From Selenomonas sp. TAMA-11512 (GTDB lineage: Bacteria; Bacillota; Negativicutes; Selenomonadales; Selenomonadaceae), in assembly GCF_037076525.1 (NCBI RefSeq), contig NZ_AP029018.1:1178001-1242000 (forward strand): 64,000 bases of DNA, written 5' to 3'. Below are positions 9,366 through 20,600 of the stretch, piece after piece; position 1 is the stretch's first letter; every line of letters starts with the position of its first letter. Under the pieces are notes generated by a model. The model had not been told where the DNA came from. It searched no databases and was given only the letters and a program-made list of their open reading frames with translations. The position numbers were made by a program, and so were the translations under genes.

Positions 9366-9986
9366 TTGAGTAATTATGTGCCAATGGTCGTCGAGAGATC
9401 GAACCGTGGCGAACGTGCATACGATATCTATTCGAGACTCTTGAAGGAGCGCATTGTCTTCGTCGGCGGTCCCATCGATGATGCGGTGGCAAATGTAGTC
9501 GTTGCCCAGCTCCTTTTCCTTGAATCGGAAGACCCGGATAAGGATATCCACCTTTACATCAACAGCCCGGGTGGTGTTGTGACCGCAGGGCTCGCCATCT
9601 ACGATACGATGCAGTACATCAAACCGGATGTATCGACGATCTGTATCGGACAGGCAGCCAGCATGGGCTCGCTTCTTCTGACGGCCGGTGCGAAGGGAAA
9701 ACGCTATGCGCTGCCTCTCGCCCGCATCATGATTCATCAGCCGCTCGGCGGTGCACAGGGGCAGTCTACGGATATTCAGATTCAAGCGAAGGAAATCCAG
9801 CGATTGCGCGATGTCGGCAACGACATCCTCTCTCGTCATACGGGGCAGCCCGTGGATAAAATCATGGCGGATACCGAGCGTGATAATTTTATGTCGGCAG
9901 AGGAGGCAAAGATATACGGTCTCATCGATGAGGTCGTCACAAGACCGCCGGCCGGAGATAAGACGAAAGATGCATCCGAAAAGTAA
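9366..9986 (+). CDS. clpP: ATP-dependent Clp protease proteolytic subunit
   Basis: Serine peptidase that forms the tetradecameric proteolytic chamber fed by ClpX. The catalytic Ser lies in GQAASMGS (about residue 98), His in IMIHQPLGG (about 123) and Asp in ERDNFMS (about 172). The best start is TTG at 9366, with GGAGGGGG five bases upstream. It gives the standard N-terminus SNYVPMVVE and 206 residues. Upstream in-frame ATG/TTG codons would add sequence not seen in the family. Confidence 0.96.
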   Translation: MSNYVPMVVERSNRGERAYDIYSRLLKERIVFVGGPIDDAVANVVVAQLLFLESEDPDKDIHLYINSPGGVVTAGLAIYDTMQYIKPDVSTICIGQAASMGSLLLTAGAKGKRYALPLARIMIHQPLGGAQGQSTDIQIQAKEIQRLRDVGNDILSRHTGQPVDKIMADTERDNFMSAEEAKIYGLIDEVVTRPPAGDKTKDASEK

Positions 9987-9998
9987 GAAGGTGATATC

Positions 9999-11264
9999 GT
10001 GTTGAAGTTTGGCGATGAGAAGGGGCAGCTCAAGTGCTCTTTTTGCGGTAAGTCGCAGGAACAGGTCAGAAAGCTCGTAGCGGGACCCGGTGTATACATC
10101 TGCGATGAATGCATCGAGCTTTGCAATGAAATCATCGAGGAGGAATTCTCCGAGGATATCGAGGTCGATCTGAAGGATGTGCCGAAGCCAAAGGAGATAC
10201 GAAAGATTCTCGATTCCTATGTCATCGGGCAGAGCGAAGCGAAAAAGTCTCTTGCGGTCGCGGTTTACAATCACTATAAGCGCATCAACTGCAACACCTC
10301 CAAGTCGGATGATGTGGAGCTTCAAAAATCGAATATCCTTATGATCGGACCGACGGGCAGCGGAAAGACGCTTCTTGCGCAGACTCTGGCGCGTATTCTG
10401 AATGTGCCTTTCGCGATTGCGGATGCGACGTCTCTTACGGAGGCCGGTTACGTGGGTGAGGATGTGGAGAATATCCTCTTAAAGCTCATACAGGCAGCGG
10501 ACTACGATGTGGAGCGCGCGCAAAAAGGCATCATCTACATCGATGAGATTGATAAGATTGCCCGCAAGTCGGAAAATCCGTCGATTACGCGCGATGTCTC
10601 CGGAGAAGGCGTGCAGCAGGCCCTCTTGAAGATTTTAGAGGGGACGACAGCGTCCGTTCCGCCGCAGGGAGGACGAAAGCATCCGCATCAGGAGCTTATT
10701 CAGATTGATACGACAAACATCCTGTTCATTTGCGGCGGGGCCTTTGACGGCATTGAGAAGGTTATCGACAGCCGTATGGGACAGAAAAATCTGGGCTTCG
10801 GGGCCAAGATTGAGTCGCGTGTCGAGAAGAATATAGGCGAAACCCTGAAGAATATCCTTCCGGAAGACCTTTTAAAAAGCGGTCTGATACCGGAGTTTAT
10901 CGGACGGCTGCCTATCGTCGTAACACTGGCGGCGCTGGATGAGGAGGCGCTTGTAAAGATCCTCATAGAGCCGAAAAACGCACTTGTTAAGCAGTATCAG
11001 AAGCTTCTTGAGCTCGATGGCGTCAAGCTCAGCTTTGAGGACGAAGCGCTGCATCTGATTGCCAAAGAGGCGTTGAAGCGTAAGACCGGAGCGCGCGGAT
11101 TACGCTCTATCATCGAGGACACGATGCGAAATGTCATGTACGAGATTCCATCCGTCGATGGTGTGACAGCGTGCGCTGTCACCAAGGAAGTCATCACGGA
11201 AAAGAAAGAACCGCTGCTGACCATCGATGAAGCGGCAAAGAGCAGCACAGACGTGCCTGCCTAA
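9999..11264 (+). CDS. clpX: ATP-dependent Clp protease ATP-binding subunit ClpX
   Basis: AAA+ unfoldase that selects substrates and threads them into ClpP. At 421 residues it has the usual length. It carries an N-terminal zinc-binding domain with four Cys (about residues 13, 16, 35, 38), Walker A GPTGSGKT near residue 117, Walker [11 protein letters not shown], and the C-terminal small domain ([12 protein letters not shown]). The start is GTG. It lies 12 bp after clpP. A hairpin with a T-run ends the unit at 11276-11323. Confidence 0.97.
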   Translation: MLKFGDEKGQLKCSFCGKSQEQVRKLVAGPGVYICDECIELCNEIIEEEFSEDIEVDLKDVPKPKEIRKILDSYVIGQSEAKKSLAVAVYNHYKRINCNTSKSDDVELQKSNILMIGPTGSGKTLLAQTLARILNVPFAIADATSLTEAGYVGEDVENILLKLIQAADYDVERAQKGIIYIDEIDKIARKSENPSITRDVSGEGVQQALLKILEGTTASVPPQGGRKHPHQELIQIDTTNILFICGGAFDGIEKVIDSRMGQKNLGFGAKIESRVEKNIGETLKNILPEDLLKSGLIPEFIGRLPIVVTLAALDEEALVKILIEPKNALVKQYQKLLELDGVKLSFEDEALHLIAKEALKRKTGARGLRSIIEDTMRNVMYEIPSVDGVTACAVTKEVITEKKEPLLTIDEAAKSSTDVPA

Positions 11265-11275
11265 AAGGAAATAAA

Positions 11276-11323
11276 GGAGGTTGTCTCACGCAAAATCATA
11301 TGCCGTGTGATGACCTCTTTTTT
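11276..11323 (+). terminator. Intrinsic terminator after clpX
   Basis: GAGGT and CACG pair with CGTG and ACCTC across a loop, with G-T pairs and one mismatch in the middle of the stem, followed by TTTTTT. It separates tig-clpP-clpX from lon. Confidence 0.7.
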
Positions 11324-11425
11324 CACTTCAACTTTTCCATGATCTTTCCCGTATACAGGATGAAGACCATGGAAAAAGGCGGAGGGACAGACAATATATA
11401 GCTCATGGAATAAGGAGGTAAGATT

Positions 11426-13732
11426 ATGACTACGGAGCGTAAGCTCCCTTTACTGCCCTTGCGCGGTATGATTATTTTTCCCTATATGATTATCAATCTG
11501 GATGTAGGCAGAGAGCGATCCGTCGCGGCACTGGAAGAAGCAATGGTACGCGACCACGGGGTCATGCTTATCGCACAGAAAAATCCGGATAAAGAGTCAC
11601 CCGAGGAGGAAGATCTTTACGAGGTGGGAACAGTCGCAGAGGTGCGTCAGCTCATCAAGCTTCCGGGCGGGACGATGCGTGTTCTCGTTGAAGGCATGTG
11701 TCGTGCAAGAATTACAAACTATGAGGAGCTGGAGGATTTTGCCGAGGTCACGGTTGTAGAGCATCACGATGAAATTCCCACCGATATGGAGACGGAGGCA
11801 AGGATACGAGGTGTTGTCGGTGAGTTTGAGGAATGGGTCAAGCTGAGCCACAAGATACCGCCCGATACGCTTGTATCCGTCACATTGATGGAGGATGCCG
11901 GCCGACTTTCCGATCTTATTGCCAGTCATTTGAATCTCAGGAACGAAGATCGTCAGATGCTTTTGGAAGCACTGGATATCAAGGATCGCTTGGAATGCCT
12001 GTACAAGATTCTGGCCAGAGAGATTGAAGTCCTGGAGATTGAAAAAAAGATCGGCAACCGCGTTCGCAAGCAGATGGAGAAAATCCAAAAGGATTACTAT
12101 CTGCGCGAGCAGATCAAGGCAATTCAAAAAGAGCTTGGAGACGATGATGATAAAGCTGCCGATATAGCGCGCTATCAGGAGAAGATCGAAAACGGTGATT
12201 ATCCGGAAGACGTAACCAAGACCATAGAGAAGGAACTGCGTCGTCTTGAGCAATCCTCCCATTTATCGGCGGAAGCAGGCGTCATTCGCACCTATGTGGA
12301 GGTGCTTTTAGAGCTGCCTTGGAACATTGAAACGGACGAAGCCATCGATATGAAAGAGGCTGAGGCAGTTTTGGAAAAGGACCACTACGGTCTGGAGAAG
12401 GTCAAAGAGCGCATCCTGGAATATCTCGCCGTGCATAAACTGACCAAAAATCATCATGCACCGATTCTATGCCTCGTGGGGCCTCCCGGCGTAGGCAAGA
12501 CGTCGCTGGCTTCATCCATTGCCGGAGCAACGGGCCGTAAGTTCGTTCGGGCATCTCTGGGCGGGGTGCGCGACGAGGCGGAGATACGAGGACATCGTCG
12601 CACCTATGTCGGCGCACTTCCGGGGCGCATCCTGGAAGGCATCAAAAAGGCAGGGAGCAAGAATCCCGTATTTCTTCTCGATGAGGTTGATAAGATTGCC
12701 ATGGACTACAAGGGTGATCCGACAGCAGCACTGCTGGAGGTCTTGGATCCGGCGCAGAATTCCACTTTCAGCGATCACTATGTAGAGCTGCCCTTTGACT
12801 TATCAAAGGTGCTTTGGGTACTGACGGCAAACACACTTGGCAATATTCCGAGAGCACTGCGTGATCGTGTTGAGGTCATCACGCTTTCCAGCTATACCGA
12901 GATTGAGAAGAAGGAAATTGCGAAGAGATATCTCTTGGCACGGCAGCGTGAGGAAAACGGATTAAAAGCGAAATCACTGCAGCTTGGCGCCGGCGTCTTG
13001 GAGACACTTATCTCAAACTACACGCGGGAGGCCGGCGTTCGTGAGCTTGAGCGCTCGATCGGGCACATCTGCCGCAAGGCGGCACGCAAGATTGTGGAGG
13101 ATGATGTATCGGTCGTTCGCGTAACGAAGAAGAATTTGAAGGATTTTCTGGGCCGGCCGAAGTTCCTGCATACGAAGGCGGAGAAGAAGCCGCAAGTCGG
13201 TGTCGTCACGGGGATGGCATGGACGGAAACAGGAGGCGATATTCTGCCGACAGAAGTTGCCGTACTGCCCGGTAAAGGCAAGCTCATTCTGACCGGACAG
13301 CTCGGTGATGTTATGCAGGAGTCGGCGCAGGCGGCACTCTCTTATGTGCGCAGCCGGCAGGAGAAATTCCATATCGCCAAGGACTTCCATGAAAACCAGG
13401 ATATTCATATCCACTTGCCGGAAGGTGCCATTCCAAAGGACGGACCATCTGCCGGTGTTACGATGGCGACGGCGATGATTTCTGCACTTTCGGGCAAGAA
13501 GGTCCGACGTGATGTCGCCATGACGGGAGAGATCACACTGCGCGGACGTGTCCTGGCAATAGGAGGACTCAAGGAGAAGGTGCTTGCCGCATATCGTGAG
13601 GGAATGCGCGTTATTCTCTTGCCGAAAGAAAATGAGAGAGATATTGAGGATATTCCGGAGGAAGTTCGAGAAAAGCTCGAGTTTTTCCCCGTTGAGACAA
13701 TGGATGAAGTATTGGGGCACGCATTGCTATGA
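11426..13732 (+). CDS. lon: ATP-dependent protease Lon
   Basis: Single-chain AAA+ serine protease degrading misfolded and regulatory proteins. The 768 residues contain the N-terminal substrate-binding domain ([15 protein letters not shown]), a coiled-coil middle, Walker [10 protein letters not shown] near residue 352, Walker [11 protein letters not shown], and the C-terminal protease domain with catalytic Ser in KDGPSAGV (about 674) and Lys in GLKEKVLAA (about 717). AAGGAGG precedes the ATG. The stop overlaps the ysxC start, so they are coupled. No obvious HrcA (CIRCE) or CtsR box lies in the 160 bp upstream. Confidence 0.97.
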   Translation: MTTERKLPLLPLRGMIIFPYMIINLDVGRERSVAALEEAMVRDHGVMLIAQKNPDKESPEEEDLYEVGTVAEVRQLIKLPGGTMRVLVEGMCRARITNYEELEDFAEVTVVEHHDEIPTDMETEARIRGVVGEFEEWVKLSHKIPPDTLVSVTLMEDAGRLSDLIASHLNLRNEDRQMLLEALDIKDRLECLYKILAREIEVLEIEKKIGNRVRKQMEKIQKDYYLREQIKAIQKELGDDDDKAADIARYQEKIENGDYPEDVTKTIEKELRRLEQSSHLSAEAGVIRTYVEVLLELPWNIETDEAIDMKEAEAVLEKDHYGLEKVKERILEYLAVHKLTKNHHAPILCLVGPPGVGKTSLASSIAGATGRKFVRASLGGVRDEAEIRGHRRTYVGALPGRILEGIKKAGSKNPVFLLDEVDKIAMDYKGDPTAALLEVLDPAQNSTFSDHYVELPFDLSKVLWVLTANTLGNIPRALRDRVEVITLSSYTEIEKKEIAKRYLLARQREENGLKAKSLQLGAGVLETLISNYTREAGVRELERSIGHICRKAARKIVEDDVSVVRVTKKNLKDFLGRPKFLHTKAEKKPQVGVVTGMAWTETGGDILPTEVAVLPGKGKLILTGQLGDVMQESAQAALSYVRSRQEKFHIAKDFHENQDIHIHLPEGAIPKDGPSAGVTMATAMISALSGKKVRRDVAMTGEITLRGRVLAIGGLKEKVLAAYREGMRVILLPKENERDIEDIPEEVREKLEFFPVETMDEVLGHALL

Positions 13733-14349
13733 GAAATGTGACAATCACACAGGCAAAATACATCACCTCTGCGGTGAGCAAAGAGCAGTATCCCGAGAGC
13801 TGCCGCAAGGAGATCGTCTTCATCGGCAGGTCAAATGTGGGGAAGTCATCGCTGATCAATTCATTGGCGCGCGTGCACAATCTGGCGCGCGTCTCCGGAC
13901 AGCCGGGAAAGACACAGACGATTAACTTTTATGAATTGGGGGCAAAGATCGACGGGGTGGAGGATCGACAGACCTTTCATCTTGTCGATCTGCCCGGATA
14001 CGGCTATGCCAAGACAGGCAAGGAAAATCGCCGCACATGGTCGAAGTTCATTGAGGAGTATCTCCTGACAAGTCAGGAGATACAGTTTGTTACGCAGCTC
14101 ATAGATATTCGTCATGAGCCGATGGCATCGGATGTCGAGCAGTTTCGTTGGCTGGTCGATCACGGTTTGCCCGTGCTCGTTGTCGCGACGAAGGCGGATA
14201 AGATAGGCAAGACGACGAGAGACAAGCACCTTGCAGCTATCAGACGGGCACTTGGTGTTCCTGAGATCGACATACTGCCTTATTCATCCGTAAAAAATGA
14301 AGGTCGTTCAGAATTGCTTGACGTGATAGCAAATGTTTTGCTAGAATAG
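13729..14349 (+). CDS. ysxC: Ribosome biogenesis GTPase YsxC/EngB
   Basis: Small essential GTPase for 50S assembly. The 206 residues carry G1 GRSNVGKSS (about 33-41), the G3 region DLPGYGYAK, and a TKAD G4 motif. The start overlaps the lon stop by four bases (ATGA), the common lon-ysxC arrangement in Firmicutes. No ribosome site is visible apart from the coupling. Confidence 0.96.
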   Translation: MRNVTITQAKYITSAVSKEQYPESCRKEIVFIGRSNVGKSSLINSLARVHNLARVSGQPGKTQTINFYELGAKIDGVEDRQTFHLVDLPGYGYAKTGKENRRTWSKFIEEYLLTSQEIQFVTQLIDIRHEPMASDVEQFRWLVDHGLPVLVVATKADKIGKTTRDKHLAAIRRALGVPEIDILPYSSVKNEGRSELLDVIANVLLE

Positions 14350-14381
14350 GCATAGGAAATATGCAGAAGCGAGGAGAACCC

Positions 14382-14834
14382 ATGCTGGATCACTTTGATA
14401 AAAAGCTCTTGAATGTCTTGCAAACGGGACTTCCGATTGCAGAGCGCCCTTTTGCCGTGCTGGCAGAGCAGTTGGATAGCGATGAGGATACCGTCCTTGA
14501 ACGGATACAAGCGCTGAGAGACAGGGGATACATTCGTCGAATCGGTTCTTTCTTTGATTCGGAAAAGCTCGGCTACAAGGGGACATTGGTGGCGCTTTGC
14601 GTGAAAAGCGATAAGATGCAGGAGGTGGCATCCTTTGTCAACCGATATCCGGGAGTTACGCATAACTATGAGCGTGAGGGAGAATATAACCTTTGGTTTA
14701 CTCTCTTGACACCAAATGAAGAGAGTAAGAAACACGTTCTTGATGAAGTGCGATGTCGGGAGGGCGTGATTGCCCTGATGGATCTCGCCTCGAAGAGAAA
14801 GTACAAGATCAATGTTCAGTTCAAACTAGGATAG
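14382..14834 (+). CDS. Siroheme decarboxylase subunit, AhbA-like (Lrp/AsnC fold)
   Basis: A 150-residue Lrp/AsnC-like protein with an N-terminal winged helix and a C-terminal ligand domain. The HNYEREGEYNLWFTL segment matches the conserved His-Asn-Tyr patch of AhbA/NirDLGH siroheme decarboxylases, which remove two acetate carboxyls from siroheme in the alternative haem route. GAGGAG lies five bases before the ATG. A second paralogue follows 11 bp downstream, as required for the heterodimer. A plain transcription-regulator role is the alternative, but the tandem pair argues for the enzyme. Confidence 0.75.
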   Translation: MLDHFDKKLLNVLQTGLPIAERPFAVLAEQLDSDEDTVLERIQALRDRGYIRRIGSFFDSEKLGYKGTLVALCVKSDKMQEVASFVNRYPGVTHNYEREGEYNLWFTLLTPNEESKKHVLDEVRCREGVIALMDLASKRKYKINVQFKLG

Positions 14835-14845
14835 GAGGAAATGCC

Positions 14846-15319
14846 ATGCAGCTGGATGCGGTTGATCAATCGATTATACGCGCGATGCAGGGTGACTTCC
14901 CCCTTGTCCGGGAGCCCTATAAGGAGATTGCGGAAAAAGTCGGCATTCCGCTTGAGGAGCTTTTGGAGCGTCTGCAGGCACTGAAAGAAGGCGGCGGCAT
15001 TCGCAAGATGGGCGCCGTACTGAAGCATAAAAATGCGGGCTTTGTAGCCAATGTGCTCTGCGTGTGGGAAGTACCGGCGAATCGCATGGAAGAGGTCGCC
15101 ATGGAAATGAGCAAGGACCCTGCCGTCTCCCATTGCTATGACCGCACGACGATGCCGGATTGGCCATATAGTGTTTACACCATGATTCACGGCAAGAGCC
15201 GAGAGGAATGTGAGCGCGTGGCAGAACGCTTGGCAGAAATGACGGGGGTTACATCTCGCAAGATGCTTTACTCTGTCAAGGAATGGAAAAAGACCTCGAT
15301 GACGTATTTTTCTGAATGA
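14846..15319 (+). CDS. Siroheme decarboxylase subunit, AhbB-like (Lrp/AsnC fold)
   Basis: A 157-residue paralogue of the preceding gene with the same two-domain Lrp-like layout. It contains GGIRKMGAVLKHKNAG and the SHCYDRTTMPDWPYSVYTMIHG segment; His-Cys-Tyr and the following aromatic stretch match AhbB. Together the two would form the heterodimer that makes didecarboxysiroheme. AGGAGG is correctly spaced before the ATG at 14846. A terminator follows. The rest of the haem or haem d1 route is not in the window. Confidence 0.75.
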   Translation: MQLDAVDQSIIRAMQGDFPLVREPYKEIAEKVGIPLEELLERLQALKEGGGIRKMGAVLKHKNAGFVANVLCVWEVPANRMEEVAMEMSKDPAVSHCYDRTTMPDWPYSVYTMIHGKSREECERVAERLAEMTGVTSRKMLYSVKEWKKTSMTYFSE

Positions 15320-15326
15320 CTGCAAC

Positions 15327-15360
15327 GAGCTGCTGCGACTGTGCGGCAGCTCATTTTTTT
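15327..15360 (+). terminator. Intrinsic terminator after the AhbA/AhbB pair
   Basis: GAGCTGC (15327-15333) pairs with GCAGCTC (15346-15352), extended inward by further pairs, and is followed by ATTTTTTT. Confidence 0.8.
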
Positions 15361-15373
15361 GGAGGGAATACAG

Positions 15374-16564
15374 ATGGTGAATGAAAAGATGCTGACACTC
15401 GGCACGAAGAAGTCGACGATTCGTACCATCTTTGAATACGGGCAGAAGCGCATCGCCGAGGTGGGAGCGGAAAACGTCTATGATTTCAGTTTGGGAAATC
15501 CAAATGTACCGACGCCGGAGTACATCAAAGAGGCTGCCGTCGATATTTTACAGACGACGGATCCTGCCGAGGTGCACGGTTATACAGTAGCGCCCGGAAA
15601 GCCCGCTGTACGAGCGGCGATTGCAGAGGCGATCAATGAGCGATTCTCCATGCAACTCACATCTTCCAACATCTTTATGACGGCCGGCGCTGCGGCGGCA
15701 ATTACAATTTGCTTTAAGGCACTCAATGAGGAATCGGACGAGTTCATCACGATTGCTCCATTCTTCCCGGAGTATCAGGCGTTCGTAGAGTCCGTAGGCG
15801 GCAGACTCGTCATCGTTCCGCCAAAGAGGGAGACGTTTCAGATTGACTTCACTGCTTTTGAGTGTTCCGTTACGCCGAAAACTAAGGCGGTCATTGTCAA
15901 CTCGCCAAATAATCCGAGCGGTGCCGTATACAGTGAAGAGACCATTAAGAAGCTCGCTGAAATCCTTGAGGCAAAGGAGCGGGAATATGCGCATCCCATA
16001 TTCATTATAGCGGACGAGCCGTATCGTGAGATTGCCTATGAGAGGATTGAGGTCCCCTATATTCCGCACTTTTACAAGAATACTCTCGTCTGCTATTCCT
16101 ACAGCAAATCCTTTTCTCTCGCCGGCGAGCGAATCGGTTACATCGTTGTGCCGAGTGAGGTGGACGGCTTTGCCGAGGTCTATGGAGCGATCGCCGGCGC
16201 TGGTCGCGTGTTGACGCATGTCAATGCGCCGTCCCTGTGGCAGCTTGTCGTCGCTCGCTGTGCGAAGAAGCCGTCCGATATATCCGCCTATGAGGAAAAT
16301 GGACGGATTCTCTACGAGGGACTTATTGAAGCCGGCTTTACCTGCTTGAAGCCACAGGGCGCGTTTTACCTATTCCCGAAGGCGCTTGAGGAAGACGATC
16401 GTGCCTTTTGTGAGAAGGCAAAAAAATATGATCTCTTGCTTGTGCCGGGGTCGGACTTTGGATGTCCCGGACACTTTCGTGCCTCCTATTGCATCAGGAA
16501 GGAGACCATTGAGCAATCCATTCCCGTCTTTAAGAAACTTGCGGAGGAGTATCGAAAGAAGTAA
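15374..16564 (+). CDS. Pyridoxal-phosphate-dependent class I/II aminotransferase
   Basis: A 396-residue fold-type I aminotransferase. Visible signatures are DFSLGNPNVPTP near the N-terminus, NSPNNPSG, ADEPYREI, and the PLP-binding Lys in SYSKSFSLAGERIGY (about residue 244). It is closest to the aspartate aminotransferase group, but the substrate cannot be fixed from sequence. The ATG at 15374 has GGAGGG seven bases upstream; an earlier in-frame ATG would start inside the preceding terminator. It is transcribed toward lgt, and the two share a bidirectional terminator. Confidence 0.88.
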   Translation: MVNEKMLTLGTKKSTIRTIFEYGQKRIAEVGAENVYDFSLGNPNVPTPEYIKEAAVDILQTTDPAEVHGYTVAPGKPAVRAAIAEAINERFSMQLTSSNIFMTAGAAAAITICFKALNEESDEFITIAPFFPEYQAFVESVGGRLVIVPPKRETFQIDFTAFECSVTPKTKAVIVNSPNNPSGAVYSEETIKKLAEILEAKEREYAHPIFIIADEPYREIAYERIEVPYIPHFYKNTLVCYSYSKSFSLAGERIGYIVVPSEVDGFAEVYGAIAGAGRVLTHVNAPSLWQLVVARCAKKPSDISAYEENGRILYEGLIEAGFTCLKPQGAFYLFPKALEEDDRAFCEKAKKYDLLLVPGSDFGCPGHFRASYCIRKETIEQSIPVFKKLAEEYRKK

Positions 16565-16644
16565 GGAAGATGGGGCTAGGAAGCACGGATGCATTCAGCC
16601 CGATCATCTCGGTACATCTTTTGTCCGCTTGTCGGCGATTCCAT

Positions 16645-16685
16645 AAACGAAAAAACCACCCGTCAAACAGGTGGTTTTTTCGTTT
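16645..16685. terminator. Bidirectional terminator between the aminotransferase and lgt
   Basis: A perfect 16-bp inverted repeat (16645-16660 and 16670-16685) with a 9-base loop, A-rich on the left and T-rich on the right, works on both strands. The last codons and stop of lgt (minus strand) lie inside it, so the end of Lgt is encoded by the hairpin. Confidence 0.9.
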
Positions 16686-17472
16686 TTCCTTTCGAGGCGG
16701 GAGAGGTTTCTTTTCTATGCCCCAGATACAGGAAAGCAATAATTGCAAGAACGATGGCGCCGAGGCTGGTTGTCTGCGCGGAGGTGAAGAGGCCGAAGAT
16801 GAGGTCGGTGTAGTCGCCGCGAAGATACTCAAGAAAAAATCGTACGCCGGAGTAAAGCATCACATAAAGCGCGAAAGCCTGCCCTTTGGCATGAGGAAAA
16901 GAGCGAAAGAGAAGGAGAAGCGCGAAGATCACAATGTCAAGCTGTCCTTCCCAGATCTCGGCAGGCCAGAGAGGCTGGGCGCCATACGTATGGTAGGCCA
17001 GGCTCGTATCGGGATAGAGAATGCCGAAAGAGCCGCCTGTCGGTGCGCCGAAGGCGTCACCGTTCAGGAGATTGGCGCAGCGGCCGAGGGATTGTCCTAA
17101 GATAATGGCCGGGGCAACGATATCAAGCCCTCTGAGAATATCAATTCCCTTTTTTCGCGCATAGAGAATGCCTGTGATGACACCGAGGAAGACACCTCCT
17201 TGGATAGCCATGCCTCCCTGCCAGACGTTGAAGATTTCCGTGATGTGGTGTTGGTAGTAGCTCCAGTCAAAGAAAAAGACGTCCCAGAGCCGTGCGCCGA
17301 GGAGTCCTGCAATGCCGCAGTAGATACCGAGATCGACAATGTTCGATTGCAGTTTCTTATCCTCGCGGGCAAGAAAGTAAGCGACTCCGGTCGCCAAAAT
17401 GATGGATAGAGAAAGAATGAGACCATACGAGCGAATGGGAAAGTCGCCGACAAAGAAAAGATATGGATGCAT
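16663..17472 (-). CDS. lgt: Prolipoprotein diacylglyceryl transferase
   Basis: Inner-membrane enzyme that transfers diacylglycerol from phosphatidylglycerol to the lipobox Cys of prolipoproteins. It is 269 residues with about seven membrane segments. Family marks include FPIRSYG near the start, the WQGGMAIQGG segment and GRCANLLNGDAFG (Lgt signature). The ATG at 17472 is preceded by CTGGAGG; a TTG nine codons further up is possible. The lipoprotein deacetylase at 29.8-30.7 kb is a likely substrate. Confidence 0.95.
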   Translation of the reverse strand: MHPYLFFVGDFPIRSYGLILSLSIILATGVAYFLAREDKKLQSNIVDLGIYCGIAGLLGARLWDVFFFDWSYYQHHITEIFNVWQGGMAIQGGVFLGVITGILYARKKGIDILRGLDIVAPAIILGQSLGRCANLLNGDAFGAPTGGSFGILYPDTSLAYHTYGAQPLWPAEIWEGQLDIVIFALLLLFRSFPHAKGQAFALYVMLYSGVRFFLEYLRGDYTDLIFGLFTSAQTTSLGAIVLAIIAFLYLGHRKETSPASKGKTKKPPV

Positions 17473-17515
17473 AAACGATTTGACCTCCAGGATGCACAAA
17501 AGGCAGCGCAGATTC

Positions 17516-17544
17516 TTGAAATTTTCCCGCAGTTATGATACTAT
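17516..17544 (+). promoter_or_regulatory. Possible promoter of ileS
   Basis: TTGAAA (17516-17521) and TACTAT (17539-17544) are 17 bases apart, giving a leader of about 120 nt. The -10 box matches only four of six positions. Confidence 0.4.
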
Positions 17545-17670
17545 CCTATATTAGCGGTTTCTATGAAAAATTGCAATATTTTACAGAGGTTGAGCCTTAT
17601 TTATCCGATGGGCAGAATGCGCGGCAGGGTGCTGCAGGACCGGCGGGGAGAGGCTGCGGGAGGTATCGTC

Positions 17671-20600
17671 TTGCTATATAAGAAAGTGGACACAAATCTG
17701 AACTTTTCGATGAGAGAAAAGGAAGTCATCGATTTTTGGAAGGAAAACGACATCGCACAGAAGGCGATTGATAATCGTGAAGGCTGCGACACGTTCACGT
17801 TTTACGACGGGCCTCCGACTGCCAACGGACAACCGCATATAGGGCATGTTCTGACACGAGTTATCAAGGATATGCTTCCTCGTTACCAGTCAATGAAGGG
17901 CAAGAAGGTACTCCGAAAAGCCGGCTGGGATACACATGGGCTCCCGGTTGAGATTGAGGTCGAGAAGCGTCTCAACATCAGCGGCAAGGAACAGATTGAA
18001 GCGTACGGCATGGAGCCGTTTATCAAGGAATGCTGCGAGTCGGTCTGGAAGTACAAGGGAATGTGGGAGGAGTTCTCCGATGCGGTCGGCTTCTGGGCGG
18101 ACATGGAGCACCCCTATATCACCTACGAAAATGATTTCATTGAATCCGAGTGGTGGGCACTGAAGGAGATTTTCAAGAAGGATCTCCTCTACAAGGGGTA
18201 CAAGGTCGTTCCATATTGTCCTCGATGCGGTACACCGCTTTCCTCGCATGAGGTTGCGCAGGGCTATAAGGATGTCAAAGAAAAGTCTGCCATGGTCAAG
18301 TTTCGCGCCAAGGGGGAAGATGCCTGCTTCCTGGCATGGACGACGACGCCTTGGACCCTGCCGTCGAACCTCGGTCTCTGTGTCAATCCTTCGGTCACCT
18401 ATGTGAAGATCAAGGTTGGAGATACAGTCTACTATCTCGCGGAAGATCTTGTGGATACGGTCTTCGACGGCGTCGAGGGAGAGCGTGAGGTCTTGGAGCG
18501 CATGCCGGGTAGAGACCTTGAGTACAGAGAATACGAGCCGCTCTATAACTATGCCGAGGGCAAGCTGCAAAAGAAAGCGTTCTTCGTTACCTGCGATGAC
18601 TATGTCACAACTTCGGACGGTACCGGTATTGTCCATATTGCACCGGCTTTTGGTGAGGACGATAACCGTGTCTGTGCAAAGTATGATATGCCGTTCGTTC
18701 AGTACGTCGACAGCAAGGGCGAGATGACGGCTGAGACGGATTGGCCCGGAATCTTTGTCAAGAAGGCAGACCCCCTGATCCTCAAGGATCTCGAAGCGAA
18801 GGGGCTGCTCTTCAAGGCTTTGTCCTTTGAGCATAGCTATCCGCACTGCTGGCGCTGTGATACACCGCTCATCTACTACGCTCGTGAGTCGTGGTTCATT
18901 CGCATGACGGCGGTCCGTGACCGTCTGATTGCCAACAACGCGACCGTCAACTGGATTCCGGAATCCATCGGCAAGGGGCGCTTTGGGGATTGGATTGAGC
19001 ACGTGCAGGACTGGGGGATCAGCCGCAATCGCTATTGGGGTACGCCATTGAACATCTGGGAATGCGCGTGCGGGCATCAACATTCGGTCGGATCGATTGC
19101 AGAGCTTCGTGAGCTGGCGCCGAATACCCCTGCCGACATCGAGCTTCACCGCCCGCACGTGGATAAGGTCACGTTCCCTTGTGAAAAGTGCGGCAAGGAG
19201 ATGCACCGAGTATCCGAGGTCATCGATGTCTGGTTTGATTCAGGCGCCATGCCCTTTGCGCAGTGGCATTATCCGTTTGAAAACAAAGAGATTTTCGAGC
19301 AGCGCTTCCCGGCGGACTTTATTTCCGAGGCTGTCGATCAGACGCGTGGCTGGTTCTATTCGCTCTTAGCCGTCTCGACACTGCTTTTTGACAAAGCGCC
19401 ATACAGGAATGTCATTGTCCTTGGTCATGTACAGGATAAAGACGGACGCAAAATGTCAAAGTCAAAAGGCAATGCCGTTAACCCGATGGACGCACTCAAA
19501 GAATACGGCGCAGATGCGATCCGCTGGTACTTCTATGAGAACAGTGCTCCTTGGCTGCCTAATCGCTTCCATGGCGGTGCCGTGCAGGAAGGGCAGCGTA
19601 AATTCATGGGCACGCTTTGGAATACATATGCGTTTTATGTGCTCTATGCCAATATTGACAGCTTCAACCCAAAGGAGCATACGCTCGATTACGATAAGCT
19701 CTCCATCATGGATAAGTGGATTCTTTCCCGACTCAATACGATGGTCAAAGAGGTCGATGGACATCTGTCAAATTATCGCGTAACAGAGGCGGCAAAGGCC
19801 ATTCAGGCATTTACCGATGAGCTCTCGAACTGGTACGTTCGCCGCAGCCGTGAGAGATTCTGGGGCAAGGAAGAGACGCAGGATAAGATCAACGCCTATA
19901 TGACTCTCTACACATCGCTTGTAACCGTCTGCGGCGCAGCGGCTCCCATGGTTCCTTTTATCACGGAGAGCATCTATCAGAATCTCGTTCGCAGCGTGGA
20001 TTCCGATGCTCCCATCAGCATCCATCTGACGGATTATCCGACGGCCAAGGAGGCTTTTATCGACAAAGTGCTTGAGGACAATATGGAAATCGTCTTAGAA
20101 ATCGTTGTCCTCGGACGTGCGGCACGCAATACGGCGGCTATTAAAAATCGTCAGCCGATCGGTCACATGTATGTCAAGGCAGAGCATGAAATCGATGACT
20201 TCTTTAAGGAAATCGTGGAAAATGAGCTCAATGTCAAAGAGGTCGTATTCAAAGACGATATGGAGGCATACCTCTCCTATAGCTTCAAGCCAAACTTCCC
20301 TGTCTTGGGAAAGAAGGTCGGTAAGCGGATCGGAGAGATCAAGGCGGCGCTTGCCGAGATCGACGGACACGCGGCAAAGCGGATGCTTGACTCGACAGGC
20401 AGACTGACGCTTTGTCTTGCCGACGGCGAGGTCGACCTCATCCCCGAAGATATTGAAATCAGCATGAGCCAGACAGAGGGCTTTGTCACTGAGCACTATG
20501 GATCGGTGACTGTAGCACTGGAGACGACATTGACAGAAGAGCTTCTGGAAGAGGGCTTTGTTCGTGAAGTTATCAGCAAGGTGCAGTCGATGCGCAAGGA

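Noticed and set aside
9363-10325. 320-codon frame antisense to clpP and clpX
   Set aside because: It is a shadow of two strongly coding genes and has no family-like sequence.
11325-11425. Heat-shock operator before lon
   Set aside because: No CIRCE element and no GTCAAA repeats are visible in the gap.
17545-17670. T-box riboswitch in the ileS leader
   Set aside because: The AGGGTG...ACCGGCGGG stretch is only loosely like the T-box core, no specifier stem-loop was found and no terminator hairpin with a T-run follows.
17890-19206. 438-codon frame antisense to ileS
   Set aside because: It is a shadow of ileS; the sense frame has full synthetase motifs.
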